A stretch of DNA of 64,000 nucleotides from Elymus sibiricus (taxonomy: Eukaryota; Streptophyta; Magnoliopsida; Poales; Poaceae). The stretch is from the NCBI GenBank assembly GCA_039707655.1, contig CM077665.1, positions 292,148,205 to 292,212,204 of the forward strand, in the 5' to 3' direction. This document shows, in pieces, positions 45,378 through 56,069 of the stretch. The position numbers and the translations under genes were made by a program. The notes beneath the pieces were generated by a model. It worked only from the letters and a program-made list of their open reading frames with translations. It had not been told where the DNA came from and did not search any database. Each line of letters begins with the position of its first letter. Position 1 is the first letter of the stretch.

Positions 45378-48300
45378 GTGCCCTACGGCGGGCCCTATCC
45401 CGTGCCGTACGTCTCGCCGTCGCCGGCGCCGTATGCGCCGTCCTCCGCGGTGCCCTGTGAGGCGCCGTATGGTGCGCCCTACGCTACCCCGGCGTCATAC
45501 GCCGCGCCTCCCCTGCTGCCCTACGGCGTGTCTCCCACGGCGCCCTACGGTCATCACCAACACTACCGTGCGCCTCCGTCAACTGATGCGCTGATCTCAT
45601 ACAGTGCTCCTCCGTCGTATGACTCGCAGCTCTCCGCACCGGTGGCTGAACCAGGACCGTTCCACTTCGCTCATCTGGTGACGGTGAAGCTCTCTGCTGA
45701 TAACTACCTCCTGTGGCGTGCTCAGGTGTTGCCGCTGATGCGTAGTCACTATCTTGAGGGGTATGTTGACGGTACGCTACCGTGTCCTCCGGCCATGGTT
45801 CCGGTGCCCTTGGTGAATGGTGGCTCCGTCATGGTGCCCAACCCTGCTCATCGTCGGTGGATTGCTCAGGATCAAGCCATTCTGGGTGCTATTCAGTCTT
45901 CGCTCACTCCCTCCATGGCCGGCATGGTGGTCTTTGCCGCGACGTCGAGGGATGCATGGGCCACGCTTGACTCCAGCTTCTCCTCGCAGTCGCTGGCACG
46001 TTCATCTGCTATTCGTAATCAGCTGGGTGAGGTCAAGAAGCATGATCTCTCCGTCACGGCCTTTTTCAACAAGGTTAAAAAAATTGGCTGATACACTGTC
46101 CTCCATTGCGAAGCCTGTCAGTGATGAGGAGTTCACTTCATTCATTCTCCATGGCCTTGATGAGGACTATGACACTCTGGTGGAAAATATTAATGGACGT
46201 GACACACCAATGCCACCCCGTGATCTCTACGCACGGCTCCTGAACACGGAACAGCGGCTTTCTGCTCGTCGCTCCGTCGGGGTCTATACTGAGGGCTCGT
46301 CGGCGAATGCTGCTCACCGTGGGGGACCTCGTGGTGCCAAGCAGCCTCCGCCGCCATCCCCGATCCACCAGCCCCGCCAGTCCGCTCCCGCTCCCCCGAC
46401 GGCTGGGCGCAAGCGGCTCCACTGCCAGGCATGTGGTGGTGGGGTTGAGTGTCAGCTCTGCGGCATCGAGGGGCACTTGGCATCTCGCTGTCATCGTCGC
46501 TTCAAATGTGACTTCCTTGGCATTGGGAACAATGGAAAGGGCAACGAGAAACAAGCTGCTCTCGCAACACAGGACCCTGGGTTTACTCCTTCTTATCCTG
46601 TGGATCCTGCCTGGTACATGGACACAGGCGCCACGGACCATCTGACGAGCCAGCTCGACAAGCTGGCCACTCACCAGCCCTACACTGGTCATGATCAGGT
46701 CCGCACTGCCAATGGATCAGGTATGCTCATCTCACATGTTGGTCAGGCATCTCTTCTTTCACGTACCACTAAAACCTTGCGTCTCCTTGATATTCTTCGT
46801 GTTCCTTCAGTCACACGTAGTTTGCTCTCGGTTCCTAAATTAACTCGTGACAACAATGTGTTGGTTGAGTTTCACCCGTTCCGTTTTTTTGTTAAGGACC
46901 GGGACACGAGGGACGTTCTTCTTAGTGGTCGACTTCGCCATGGCCTATATGCTCTTGATGTGCCACCTGTTTCTGAAGTTTTCAGTGGTGTTCGGGTGTC
47001 GTCATCGCAGTGGCATTCTCGCCTCGGCCATCCTGCCACTCCCATTGGGCGCCATGTGCTTCATTGCCATAGTCTTCCTATTGAGTCGAGCAATAAGGAG
47101 TTTCTAGTGTGTGATGCATGTCAACAAGGCAAGAGTCATTAGTTACCTTTCTCTGTATCGAGTTGTGTTGTCAAGGCTCCTCTTGAACTTGTGTTTTCGG
47201 ATGTGTGGGGCTATGCCCAAACTTCTGTTAGTGGTCACAACTACTATGTCAGTTTCATTGATGCTTTCAACCGCTTTACTTGGATTTATCTTATTAAGCG
47301 CAAATCTGATGTGTTCCATGTCTTTATGCAATTTCAAGCACATGTTGAGCGGTTGCTTAAGCACAAAATTGTCCATGTTCGATTTGATTGGGGGGGTGAG
47401 TATTGCAATCTTAATACCTTCTTTCAGAAACTTGGCATTTCGCATCATGTGTCTTGTCCTCATACACATCAGCAGAACGGTGCAGCTGAGCGCAAGCACC
47501 GTCACATAGTTGAAACTGGCTTAACACTACTTGCACATGCCTCTGTCCCTTTTCGGTTCTTGAGTGATGCATTTGTTACTGCTTGTTTTTTGATAAACAG
47601 GCTTCCCACACGACTTCTTCACATGAAATCTCCTCTAGAAGTATTACTTCATGAAACTCCAGATTACTCCCTTCTCAAAGTGTTCGGTTGTGCGTGTTGG
47701 CCACATCTTCGTCCGTATAATAAGCATAAACTTGAGTATCGATCTAAAAAATGTGTGTTTCTTGGGTACAGTCCTCTTCACAAAGGTTACAAGTGTCTCC
47801 ACATTCCGACAAATCGTGTTTACATATCCCGTGATGTTGTGTTTGATGAGACTGTTTTCCCATTTTCCACGCTCACACCACCCACCGATACAACCACTAC
47901 CGAGCTGCACTCTTTTCCAGTTTTGCCTGATCAATTTGTAGATGCTGCATACTCTCCTCTGTTGTTGCCTAACCATGGTGCAGGAACTGGACGGGGCGCT
48001 CGACTTGAGCTTCTTGACGATGATGTGGTCTCGGCTGCACCAGCTGCTGCTGCTACGCCGGATGCCCCCGACGTCGATCGGACGTGCATGCCCCATGCAC
48101 GACGATGGGCCTCGCCTAGCCCGGCTGACTGTGCGGTGCTGTCGCCCGGGCCGGCGGCCTCCCCGGTCTCCGCTTCGCGTGGGCCGTCTTCGGCTGGCCC
48201 GTCTCCGCCGGCCACCCCGTGCCCAGCGTCGGCCTTGCCCTCGCCACTGGCAGAGCCCGTGGACTCGCCCGCCGGCATGTCTTCCTCGCCGCTACCAGAC

Positions 48301-50007
48301 GTTGGCACTCCTGCAGTGGCGGCTTCTCCGACACCTCCGCCTGTCGTACTGCGCCCTCATACGCGCAGCAAGAGTGGCATCTTCAAGCCTCTTAAGCGCA
48401 CTGATGGCACCGTCGCATGGCTTGCGGCTTGTGTTGCTCATGCTGAGGCCGACCCTACGGCTGAACCGCGACATTTTCAGGCAGCGCTTGGCATTCCACA
48501 CTGGCGCGCTGCTATGGAACAGGAGATCCATGCTCTTCAGAAAAATAATACTTGGCGCCTGGTTCCACCTCCATCTGCTGTCAATATCATTGACTCTAAA
48601 TGGGTGTTCAAGGTGAAGAAACATGCTGACGGCTCCATTGAGAGGTACAAGGCACGCCTGGTTGCCAAAGGGTTCAAACAAAGGTATGGCCTTGATTACG
48701 AAGACACGTTCAGTCCTGTTATTAAACCCACGACTATCCGTGTTCTTCTTTCATTGGCTGTTACTCGAGGATGGTCGCTTCGTCAGCTTGATGTTCAGAA
48801 TGCCTTTCTCCATGGAGTTTTGGAAGAAGAGGTATATATGCGTCAGCCACCAGGTTTTGTTGACCCTGCTCAGCCGCATCATCTGTGTCGTCTCGTCAAG
48901 GCCCTCTATGGTCTGAAGCAGGCTCCTCGTGCGTGGTATGCACGTCTTGGCGCTGCTCTTCGTGCGCATGGGTTTGTGCCGTCTACAGCAGACACATCTC
49001 TGTTCATTCTTCAGCGGCCTGAAGTGACTATGTACATTCTGGTCTATGTTGATGACATCATACTTGTCAGTTCGTCGGTCACTGCTGCAGATCGGCTCGT
49101 GTCTTCTCTGGGTGCTGATTTTGCTGTTAAGGATCTTGGGAGACTACATTATTTTCTGGGTCTGGAGGTTCTTCATTCTGACAGTGGCTTGACTCTCACT
49201 CAGCAAAAGTACTCTCAGGATCTGTTACGTCGTGCGGGTATGTTGCAGTGCAAGACTGCTTTGACTCCTATGTCTGCCACCGACAAACTGGCAGCTCTTG
49301 ATGGAGACTTGCTCTCCTCTGAGGATGCCACTGAGCACCGCAGCATTGTTGGTGGACTGCAGTACTTGCTCATTACTCGACCAGACATATCGTTTGCGGT
49401 TAACTGTGTGTGTCAGTACCTTCATGCACCACGTGATCCTCATTGGTCGGCTGTTAAGCGCATCTTACGCTATGTTCGTCACACTAGTTCATATGGTCTA
49501 CATCTGCAACCTGCGCCTTCTGGTGTGATCTCAGCCTTTTCTGATGCTGATTGGGCTGGTAGTCCTGATGATCGGCGATCCACGGGGGGACATGCTGTGT
49601 TCTTTGGTCCTAACTTGATCGCCTGGCAAGCTCGCAAGCAAGCTACAATGTCTCGGAGTAGTACTGAAGCTGAGTACAAAGCAGTTGCTAATGCCACAGC
49701 TGAGATCATATGGGTGCAGTCATTACTTCGAGAGTTGAAGGTCTCTCAAGCTCAGTCGCCTATCCTTTGGTGTGATAACATCGGTGCTACATATCTTTCA
49801 TCCAATCCGGTATTTCAGGCCCGAACGAAACACATCGAAGTTGACTATCACTTTGTGAGGGAACGTGTTGCACAGAAGCTTCTTCAGATCAAGTTTGTTT
49901 CTTCTAAGGATCAGCTTGCTGATATTTTCACTAAACCCTTGCCCTTACCTTCTTTTGAAGGATGCCGACGCAATCTTAACCTTCTGAGTGTTTCAGGACA
50001 TAGTTAA

Positions 50008-50153
50008 GATTGAGGGAGGGTGTTAGACTAAGTATATAGTAGATATACGTGTTGTAACATAAACCTGTACCTGTACGTTCCCTCTTATAAATATATGACA
50101 GCCGTACCCGTCCAGGGTATCGAGCATTGTTCCAAACCCTAGTTTGTTTAACA
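50008..50153 (+). repeat. Polypurine tract and 3' LTR of element E
   Basis: The purine tract GATTGAGGGAGGG precedes a 133-bp LTR (50021-50153) that opens TGTTAGACTAAG and closes GTTTAACA. It has a TATA box (CTTATAAATATA, near 50082), so U3, R and U5 are compressed into a very short repeat. Its sequence differs from the 5' segment. Confidence 0.85.
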
Positions 50154-50329
50154 CTATAGACTAACTATTCAGTTTAATTAAACTAACTAATTATAAGGAC
50201 CCCACTTGGCATGGACTAACTTAGACCCTAATTAATTTATCCTAATCCTAAATAAACATGGCCGGCCACGCTGGGCAGTACACAGCGGGTTGTGCATGGT
50301 TGGCTGTGTGGCTCACACGCATGCACAGC

Positions 50330-50660
50330 GCATGGTGGCCATGGCCAGCAGCGGCGCGAACTGAAGCGGCCGGCAGCGGACGAAGGCGGCTGCGAGCGGG
50401 CGCTGGTGCGGCTGGGCGAGTGCGCAGCAGAGTGCAGTAGCGGCAGTAGCGACCGACGCACGAGCAGCAGCATCAAGCGGCGCAAGCGGCAGTCAATGGA
50501 GCAGTAGAAGCAGCGGCAGCGGTACTTAGCAGGGGCAGTAGCTAGCGGCTAGCAGAGCAGCAGCGGCAGCAGTAGCTAGTAGCAGCAGCAACGCAGCAGC
50601 AGTAGCAGCGGACGACAGTGAGCGGCAGGAGCAGCGAGCAGCCGCAATCAGCAGGCAGCG
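50330..50660. repeat. GCA/GCG-rich simple sequence in D2
   Basis: Irregular runs of AGC, GGC and GCAGTAGC fill this stretch. Several frames on both strands stay open because of the triplet composition, and none has a domain. Confidence 0.6.
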
Positions 50661-52207
50661 TGGAGCACGGTCGTGGGCGGCAGCGGGCGAATGAACGGCG
50701 CATGCGCGCGCATGATCGCGCATGAGCGCGGCAGTGGATCGCGGTCGCGCGGTCGGACGCGGCCAGGCGAGGCCAGGGGCAACGCGAGCGCATAGCTGGG
50801 CACGCACACACCGGAGCTTGGGCTCTGGCCATGGCTGCCACGAATGAGCACGGGGACGGCCGCAAACGGAATGGATCGAAGTGGGGAACGGGAGGAATTG
50901 ATAGATGAGCTCACAACGGTTCCAACGGAGGTGACGGGAAGGCCGGAGGTGGACCGAAGACGAGGCAATCGACGACGGCGGCCGGCGATGTACGCGACGG
51001 AAACGAGGTCGATGGCGTGTGTACGGGGCGTCCCCGCTCGATTTGATGCCCGGGATGGACGAAGTCGACGGTCGTGGTCCTCCTGGACGTCTTGCCGCGA
51101 CGAGGGGAGCGCGGTGGCCACGGGATCGACGAAGCGGCGGCGACTGCGTCTCGGGTGTGAACGAACCAGAGAGGGAGAAGGGTGAGCGAGGGGAAAGGTG
51201 AGGTGCTAGGGTTCGTGGGGGCGTCGAGGGCCACTTGTAGGCCGTCGGGGAGGTGCCGGATGGCCGGCACGTGGCCAGGCGCGGCCATGGCCGTGCGATG
51301 GCCGTCACGGCTGACCCTGCCTCCTACTGTAGCGAGGTAGGGGATGACTCCCTGTTGAGCTGGGCCACATTGTGCCACTAGGGCCCAGTCCAACATTGTG
51401 GCTTTTCTATTTTCCTTTTGTTTGTTTATTTCTGCTTTTAGAATTTAGTTAAATTATGTTTTGTAATATTTTAGCACCATTTGACTTAACTAAAATAAGT
51501 GACCTAGTCCATAAATCCTATAGCAATATTGGACAGAGCCACAAAAAGTTTGGGGACCATTAGAAAAGTTTGGGAATTTTCATAATTCAAACGACATTTA
51601 AATAATTGTTTTGGCCTCTGCTATAATTGTTTTTAGGCACTAAAATACTTTTAAAAAAGTTGGTTTCCAATTTATAAATACCTAGGGAATATTTGTAACC
51701 CAACCATGATTTTAGTTTCCAGGTTTGCAAAAATATTTAAACCACTTATCAAAAGAATTTTAAAAAATTCAATAGAAATTTGAAATGAGATATGATTCCA
51801 TAATGATCAAACATTGTTTAGCAAAATAACTTGGCTTAAGCAAAATACGTTATTGTAGCTTAATCACAGAGGTTACTGTTGCTGTTAACCAGGGGTGTTA
51901 CACGGTTTGTGTATCGTGTACGAAATACAAGATGCTATTGCTTTTCTGATCTGACCAATCTTATCGATCATCGCGAACCCGATTCGGATTTATGTTTCAC
52001 AGTTAACCCCGATGGCTGATACCGACCGGTAGGGGTAGGTTGTGTCACGACCTCGTCGATTCCGATTGACAGAAAACATAGCCATATCGATCCCCATGTG
52101 CAGTTGATCTCATAACCGTGCACATAGCCAATCTCATAAACGACGACAGATCTCATCTGCCACCTCCACATATCAAATATGCATCCGATCTGAATCCAAA
52201 TCCTATA

Positions 52208-52226
52208 GCAGAGGCTCTGATACCAC
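52208..52226 (-). other. Primer binding site of Copia B
   Basis: On the minus strand the LTR end is followed by GTGGTATCAGAGCCTCTGC, matching the initiator Met-tRNA 3' end (TGGTATCAGAGC). The leader piece 51903-52207 next to it is non-coding. Confidence 0.9.
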
Positions 52227-53606
52227 TGTTGGGTTCTACCGTAGGTGCATCACATGTCAATTAAAATTTTCCTACGTGCAGAACATCCAAGAACATGCTA
52301 CAGAGATGGATCACAAATTGTTACCACTAGACGCGCGGTGCCGTGCAGCGGAAGTAGAGTTGGGGCAGCGCGTTCACGTGGTCCATCTCCTCCTCGTCCG
52401 ATCTCCCTCGAACAGCCAATCCGATCTTCGTGCAGCCGGTCGCCGGATCCCACGTACAGGTTCGATGGAGCGGCACAAGTGCACCGCCTCTAGCGGTATC
52501 CATGTGTGCAGGAGGAACACCATGCGGCGGACTGCTAGGTCCGATTACACAGTCGGCGGCGAGTGCAGGTGGCTAGTTGCAATACATGCAAAGCCCTAAT
52601 GACGTCGCCGAAGCGATCAACCGGATGGGTGTGCCGCACCTCCACTATATATAGGCATCCATCGCGGGCTCAACTCTTGGGCCTCGCACAGATCCTAAAG
52701 CCCACGTGTAGTTCCTTCCCTTAAGGGCGCGACCCCTTAGGTTCTCATTCACTTGTACGCGAGTCAAATCACATCCGACTCGACTAGTCGGTAGCGGCCT
52801 CTAGCAAAGCGTGCCGACTCCAAGTGTCCGATGAAGCTGGTTAGGCGAACTTGTACTTCACACTCCCGTTCCCTTTGCCACACGATATATGTTGTCGTGC
52901 TCAAGGCGACATGGTCATCCTTGTTGCCGCACGACCTCTTTCTCGTGCCGGTGAATCCGACCAACACTTCGGATTATCTCATAATCCTCATCGCATGACC
53001 ATGCTTATCCAGGTCAGATCACCCGAGGAGCCCAGAGTATATCTCTCCTCATCGGAGGGGCAAATCCCATCTTGCTCGACCATGTCTCGCAGCATGGGTC
53101 TGGACAAGCCCGAAACCTACGTTTATAACTACCATGTCACGGAGTAGCGTTTGGTCACCCCAAAGCAAGTCTGTCACCATCCTGAGTACATGCGCCAGCT
53201 CAGGTCTTAGGACACAGAACGTATGTTGTACTAGAGACTCACAGATGACCTATCGTTGCGTCTCATAGTTGGGTCTGTCCAACTCAGTCCTTATCTCAAC
53301 TCGAATCTGACTACGTTGAATCCGACCAGATCTTTCCGAGTCCATATTATCCGGCTAGCATCAAATGCTACATGGTTAGTGAGACCAGACCATCCACCGT
53401 GTAATATGCTAGTCTAACTGGTTGTGCGTCCACACAGCCCTTTCGACTAGGGACCATTTAGGACAGTTATCATACAATGCATAGTCTCACAAACAAGTCA
53501 CGTACTTGTTAATACACATCACTGATAATGTCCAAGGACTATCTTCATTCATAAACACATAGGAAATATCATCATACATGATTGCCTCTAGGGCATATCT
53601 CCAACA
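52227..53606 (-). repeat. 5' LTR of Copia B
   Basis: The 1380-bp partner of 16211-17593. The TATA box on the element strand is CTATATATAGTGG (plus about 52645-52656), intact in this copy. The outer boundary is followed by GAAGT, the target duplication. Confidence 0.93.
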
Positions 53607-53611
53607 GAAGT

Positions 53612-53698
53612 CTTGTCTTGATCTTTCGCCGGGTTTTTGCTTTTACCGCCTGTGCATAAGTCAGGGGCACTGGGTACCCCTGTACTAGTGCACCGACA
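53612..53698 (-). repeat. 5' LTR of element A, outer part
   Basis: This piece continues the LTR cut at 16210. CTTGTCTTGATCTTTCGCC to GTGCACCGACA matches 8458-8545 in the 3' LTR. It is followed by CCTTT, the target duplication of A. The stretch 53704-54013 is the rest of the 5'-UTR intron and leader of the antisense gene of G. Confidence 0.92.
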
Positions 53699-54013
53699 CC
53701 TTTTCTCTGGATTTTGTAGATCCATAATAATAGATGAATCCAAACAATAACTGTTTGTCGCACCATCCTAGGACTTAGCGATTTTTCCTCCCATCGAGTC
53801 ATTGACCATGATTTCACCTTTTTGCTAGCTTGATTAGCTAGAAGTCCCGCCGACTCAGTAATTTAACCTTGTTTTTGGCGGCTCTTGTTTTGGTCTTTGC
53901 CGACTCAAGCATTCCTTCATAGCCACATTGTAGTGTAATTTACCATGTGAATCCTCTCCGGCTTTAAGCTTTTATATTTATCATGTTCATTCAGCCCCTG
54001 GTATTTTTAAGCA

Positions 54014-55985
54014 ATGGCCCCCAAGTTTGCCAAAGCTGTCTATTGGACAAAATTAGTCATGCCCGGACTCACGCTAGAGGAACTTGTGAAAACCAGAATC
54101 ATGACGGCTAGGGATGAGATTGAGTGGCGAGTTCCAAATGAAGAGACACGTCCACAGCCAGATCAGAATGAAATCATTATCTTCGCACATCATTTGGACA
54201 GGGGATTCCGTCCCCCGGGTTCGAAATTCTTCCGAGATGTTCTCCATTACTTTGTCCTTTGGAAACAAGATCATGCGCCCAATTCAATCCTCAACCTGAG
54301 TAACTTCCAGGTCTTCTACGAAGTTTAACTTCAAATGGAATCGACCGTCAGTCTATTTTCAGAGTTTTTCTACTGCAATCGTCAAACTGAATGTAAAGGA
54401 GGACTGAGTCTCGAACTAGGCGGGGTCACCATCCAACGATGTAGGAACTCTGCTTTTTCTGAAATGGCTCTAGCCAGCCATCCAAAAGAGTGGCACAAGA
54501 CTTGGTTTTACTCGAAAAGCACGTCTCCAGATCAGCAAAAACAGTTGTCGGGTTACCAGGTTGACCGGCTTGACGCCATGAAGGAATTCCAGGCCATTGG
54601 CACCAAAGAAGAAAGGAAAGCCCCAAAACCTTTATACTGCAGGATTTATGCCTTAACTGCTCATGGGCTATCTGGGGTTGATCTGACTCGGTGCTGGATG
54701 CAATGGAGGATCCAACCTCTTAGTCTCAGGAACCGGCTTATGTGTGAATATAGTGGTGAGCTAATTGACGACTTGCGCTTTAGCCAAGTCGATTTATCTG
54801 CCACAGAACTTAAGAAAGCCATCAAGAAACTTCTTGGTGAAACTCTTGATAAAATTTCCATTGTGGACCTTGCCCCATTTATGCAAACAACCCGGCGCCA
54901 GAGGTAACCGTCATAAACAATCCCCCTTTTCATGAATCAATGCAATCTTTTTTATCTGATATTGCTAGCTTATACTTAATCAGCAAAACTCAGAATGGTG
55001 GAAACCGCTCCGGACACCCCCACTCCTCCTACAGATAGTTGCATAGAAGAAGTAGACGAGGAGCAATAGGTAGAAATTGACTCTCTTGGGGGCTTGCACA
55101 ACGAACTTCCTGATGCATCTTCTTTTCATGAACAAGTTGGAACCAGCAAAACCGGCTCACGAGAGGTAATTTCATCCTCCCGTGATATGGAATATTTGGG
55201 TGAAAGGAAAGCTTGGGTTGCAGTTCGTAAAGAACCCTTCTCCCATCCATCAGCTTATTTGGACAAACATTTATCTTTGAAGAAAACGTAGCATGAAGCC
55301 ATTTTGACGAGGAAAACCCGGAGCAATTTTGGTAATCTTTCTGAAGGCTTGCCGAACGAGCCGACACCATGCTGGGTTCACTCAAAACAACAAATTAGCC
55401 CCACTCCTTTGAATCCTCATGCTGGTTAATTCAAGGAGCCGCGTCGCCATTCCGCGACAGATTCTGAGTCGGCCTCCCTCTCATCCAGTGAATCATGCGC
55501 TAGTAAGTTGTCGGCTTTCATGATCAACCATGGGTAAGTTGTTATGAAACTGCAACAAACCTTTCTTATAACATATTGCAACCGTGCACTGACTATACTT
55601 GTTTTATTTCACATCCAAGGTCTGCGTGAAGAAAATAGGCGGCTCCTCTTCTGCCCCTAAGGATTTAGGGATGGAGATCCCGTCTCATGTTGACCCGGTT
55701 CCTGAAGTCAACCCGGAGTCACATGTTGATCCGGCTTCCCATACAGAAGATACAAAAATGGAGATTCCCTTGCTTGATGAGTCCACCAAGCCGACTGACC
55801 CAACAACTCCAAATGACCTGGCCACCAAACCTGAGCTGGTTGTGGAATATCAGGTCATCCCTGAAACTACCCAGGCGCAGGAAGGTGATCCAGATTTGGA
55901 GAAGATGGATGAGATGGCCAAAGGTGATGTTGTGATAACTGCGGAACGTCACCAAACCCCCCTGCGATATCTACCGCTCTCATGA
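54014..55985 (+). pseudogene. Antisense additional gene of G, N-terminal exons
   Basis: ATG 54014 opens MAPKFAKAVYWTKLVM. The frame stops at TAA 54326-54328 and then continues in phase to about 54903. The domain is the plant putative gypsy type transposon domain (PF04195-like): IDGF-like core RGFRPPGSKFFRDVLHYF, NLSNFQVFYEV, LGGVTIQRC, HPKEWHKTWFY, LMCEYSG. A donor GAG|GTAACC follows at 54903. Later exons are in pieces: DASSFHEQVGTSKTG (about 55110), and 55599-55985 with an acidic Pro/Glu-rich part. A frameshift at the C-run near 55955 precedes element I. The remaining exons are at 60620 onwards. Function is unknown. The strand is opposite to pol. Compare the gene of C. Confidence 0.75.
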
Positions 55986-56069
55986 AAGTGGCAACCAAAG
56001 ATGAATCTCCCAGTCGCGACAAACAATTTCAGATTCCATACCATATGATACGCATCAATCAATACCATA

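Larger units (their letters stand above)
44946..50007 (+). pseudogene. Gag-pol polyprotein of Copia E
   Basis: The frame is open from ATG 44946, inside the terminal repeat and primer site. A better start may be ATG 45054 (TTCATGGCG, MASTPLAWPRPAASG). The N-terminus is Pro/Ala-rich with tandem repeats. Gag: NYLLWRAQVLPLMRSHYLEG, zinc knuckle CQLCGIEGHLASRC (about 46455). Protease: WYMDTGATDHL (about 46610). Integrase: [90 protein letters not shown] (about 49040). RNase [43 protein letters not shown]. Two faults: an extra A in the run at 46077-46083 shifts the frame, and TAG 47140-47142 stops it after GKSH. Beyond that the frame is open to TAA 50005-50007. It encodes all Copia enzymes in the usual order. 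Confidence 0.93.
44853..50153 (+). mobile_element. Copia element E, plus strand, nearly intact coding region
   Basis: Target duplication CTATA at 44848-44852 and 50154-50158 is exact. A Met-tRNA primer site (TGGTATCAG) is at 44959, one gag-pol frame follows, then the polypurine tract (GATTGAGGGAGGG, about 50008-50020) and a 133-bp 3' LTR. Length is 5.3 kb. It has the least damage of all elements here and is the innermost layer, so it is probably the youngest. The two terminal repeats differ (see next entries). Confidence 0.9.
42237..51902 (-). mobile_element. Solo LTR D2, about 4.4 kb, interrupted by Copia E
   Basis: Ends are TGTGACGCCCCC on the plus strand and TGTAACACCCC on the minus strand. 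The flanks TGGTT (42232-42236) and CGGTT (51903-51907) agree at four of five bases, an eroded or approximate target duplication. Removing E leaves about 4360 bp without gag or pol, similar in size and architecture to D but oriented minus. A GC-rich promoter-like block lies at 50850-51350. A short minus-strand acidic frame (YAGDDYYTTAGAYYHVE, near 42540-42630) recalls a similar acidic block in D near 32950, but neither is shown to be coding. G-runs at about 42650 and 44190 are simple sequence. Confidence 0.7.
16211..53606 (-). mobile_element. Copia element B, minus strand, carrying four further insertions
   Basis: Ends are exact, with target duplication GAAGT at 16206-16210 and 53607-53611. 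LTRs of 1383 and 1380 bp flank a Copia internal region split by C, D, F and D2. Minus-strand order is 5' LTR, Met-tRNA primer site, a long leader, gag, integrase, RT and RNase H, polypurine tract (AAGTGGGAGAC, plus 17594-17604), 3' LTR. Integrase before RT is the Copia order. The LTR start TGTTGGAGATATGCCC resembles the BARE/Angela group. Without insertions the element is about 7.9 kb. Confidence 0.92.
7736..53698 (-). mobile_element. Gypsy element A, minus strand, host of Copia B
   Basis: Both ends are exact. The left terminus TGTCGGGGCACGG is preceded by CCTTT (7731-7735), and the right terminus GCACCGACA is followed by CCTTT (53699-53703). Without B the element is about 8.6 kb. On the minus strand the order is 5' LTR, primer site, gag, protease, RNase H, integrase, an antisense gene, polypurine tract (CCCGGGGGCTCC, plus positions 8546-8557) and 3' LTR. 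The RT domain is missing, so the copy is defective. It sits in the 5'-UTR intron of the antisense gene of G. Confidence 0.92.

Noticed and set aside
50526..51396. Long overlapping minus-strand frames in D2.
   Set aside because: Triplet-rich (GCA/GCG) sequence keeps several frames open at once. No domain is visible and the frames disagree.
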